DNA of 64,000 nucleotides from Bacillus canaveralius (GTDB taxonomy: Bacteria > Bacillota > Bacilli > Bacillales > Cytobacillaceae), in contig NZ_PGVA01000044.1 in the NCBI RefSeq assembly GCF_002860125.1, forward strand, positions 50,511-114,510. The letters run 5' to 3'. Below are positions 63,871 to 64,000 of the stretch, in pieces; the first letter of the stretch is position 1, and each line of letters begins with the position of its first letter. The notes beneath the pieces were generated by a model. The model was not told the DNA's origin and ran no database searches. It was given only the letters and a program-made list of their open reading frames with translations. The position numbers and the translations under genes were made by a program.

Positions 63871-64000
63871 TTTTTGATGATTTCTGCCTGACATTAATTG
63901 AACCCGCTATCACTGCATGCACGATGGAATAACGTCATAATGTAGAGTAGAAAACAGGAATTAGATATTGTCTTCTTGTCCTCGGGTTTCAGGGTGTTCC

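Overview
The window looks like a chromosomal segment of a spore-forming, low-to-medium GC Bacillaceae (Bacillus sensu lato). The support is a set of typical Bacillus protein families (Sda, CotF-like coat protein, YhfH, YkuS, YkpA, YdjO, an OdhAB pair, PxpABC, a YocH-like LysM/3D protein), strong GGAGG-type ribosome binding sites, frequent TTG/GTG starts, and many U-tailed hairpin terminators. I saw no phage genes, transposase, CRISPR array, rRNA or tRNA. The content is mostly housekeeping and regulatory. The species is not assigned. Many relatives are 'yk'-named genes in B. subtilis (ykpA, ykuS, ykqA, ykgA, ykoN/ykoQ-like), which suggests partial synteny with that chromosome region.

Layout. 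0-9 kb: a truncated V4R-domain gene, an FtsH-like membrane protease, small proteins, a cystine-type ABC importer (tcyABC-like), a LolD/FtsX-type ABC pair and uppP. 10-16 kb: a VOC protein, an acyl-CoA dehydrogenase, and a GntR regulator - ABC ATPase - large permease - ECF sigma factor operon. 16-24 kb: DDAH-like hydrolase, a HARE-HTH protein, a CotF-like protein, a secreted beta-propeller protein behind an ECF-type promoter, and the 5-oxoprolinase operon pxpBCA. 24-34 kb: odhAB, sda (44 codons, minus strand), YjbQ, an acyl-CoA synthetase, a two-domain gamma-glutamylcyclotransferase-like protein, a decayed acetyltransferase, and bioY under a BirA-type operator. 34-43 kb: pflBA for anaerobic pyruvate cleavage, a DUF421 protein, an anchored cupredoxin, a PAS histidine kinase, a D,D-carboxypeptidase and an orphan modB. 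43-53 kb: ykuS, ykpA, SCO, aldehyde dehydrogenase, MFS, several mini-genes and pepF. 53-64 kb: a second histidine kinase with a degenerate MHYT-like sensor and duplicated PAS domains, a WalR-boxed yocH-like gene, a coiled-coil protein, a glycolipid-type glycosyltransferase, a metallophosphoesterase, two lipoproteins and an EamA transporter.

The most distinctive non-genic signal is a dispersed repeat of about 140-155 bp. It has terminal inverted repeats (GAGTRAATTTCA...) and an inner inverted pair (GAAAAACGAA/TTCGTTTTTC). Five copies were found: one in the presumed 5' leader of odhAB and four clustered between 57.0 and 63.5 kb. It resembles a MITE or a structured-RNA repeat; I could not check it against known families. 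Functionally, the window links sporulation entry (two sporulation-type kinases plus the kinase inhibitor Sda), central carbon flow (OdhAB, PflBA, carbon-catabolite sites), envelope maintenance (UppP, carboxypeptidase, LysM/3D protein under a WalR box, glycolipid synthase-like enzyme) and an envelope-stress-like module (ECF sigma, ABC transporter).
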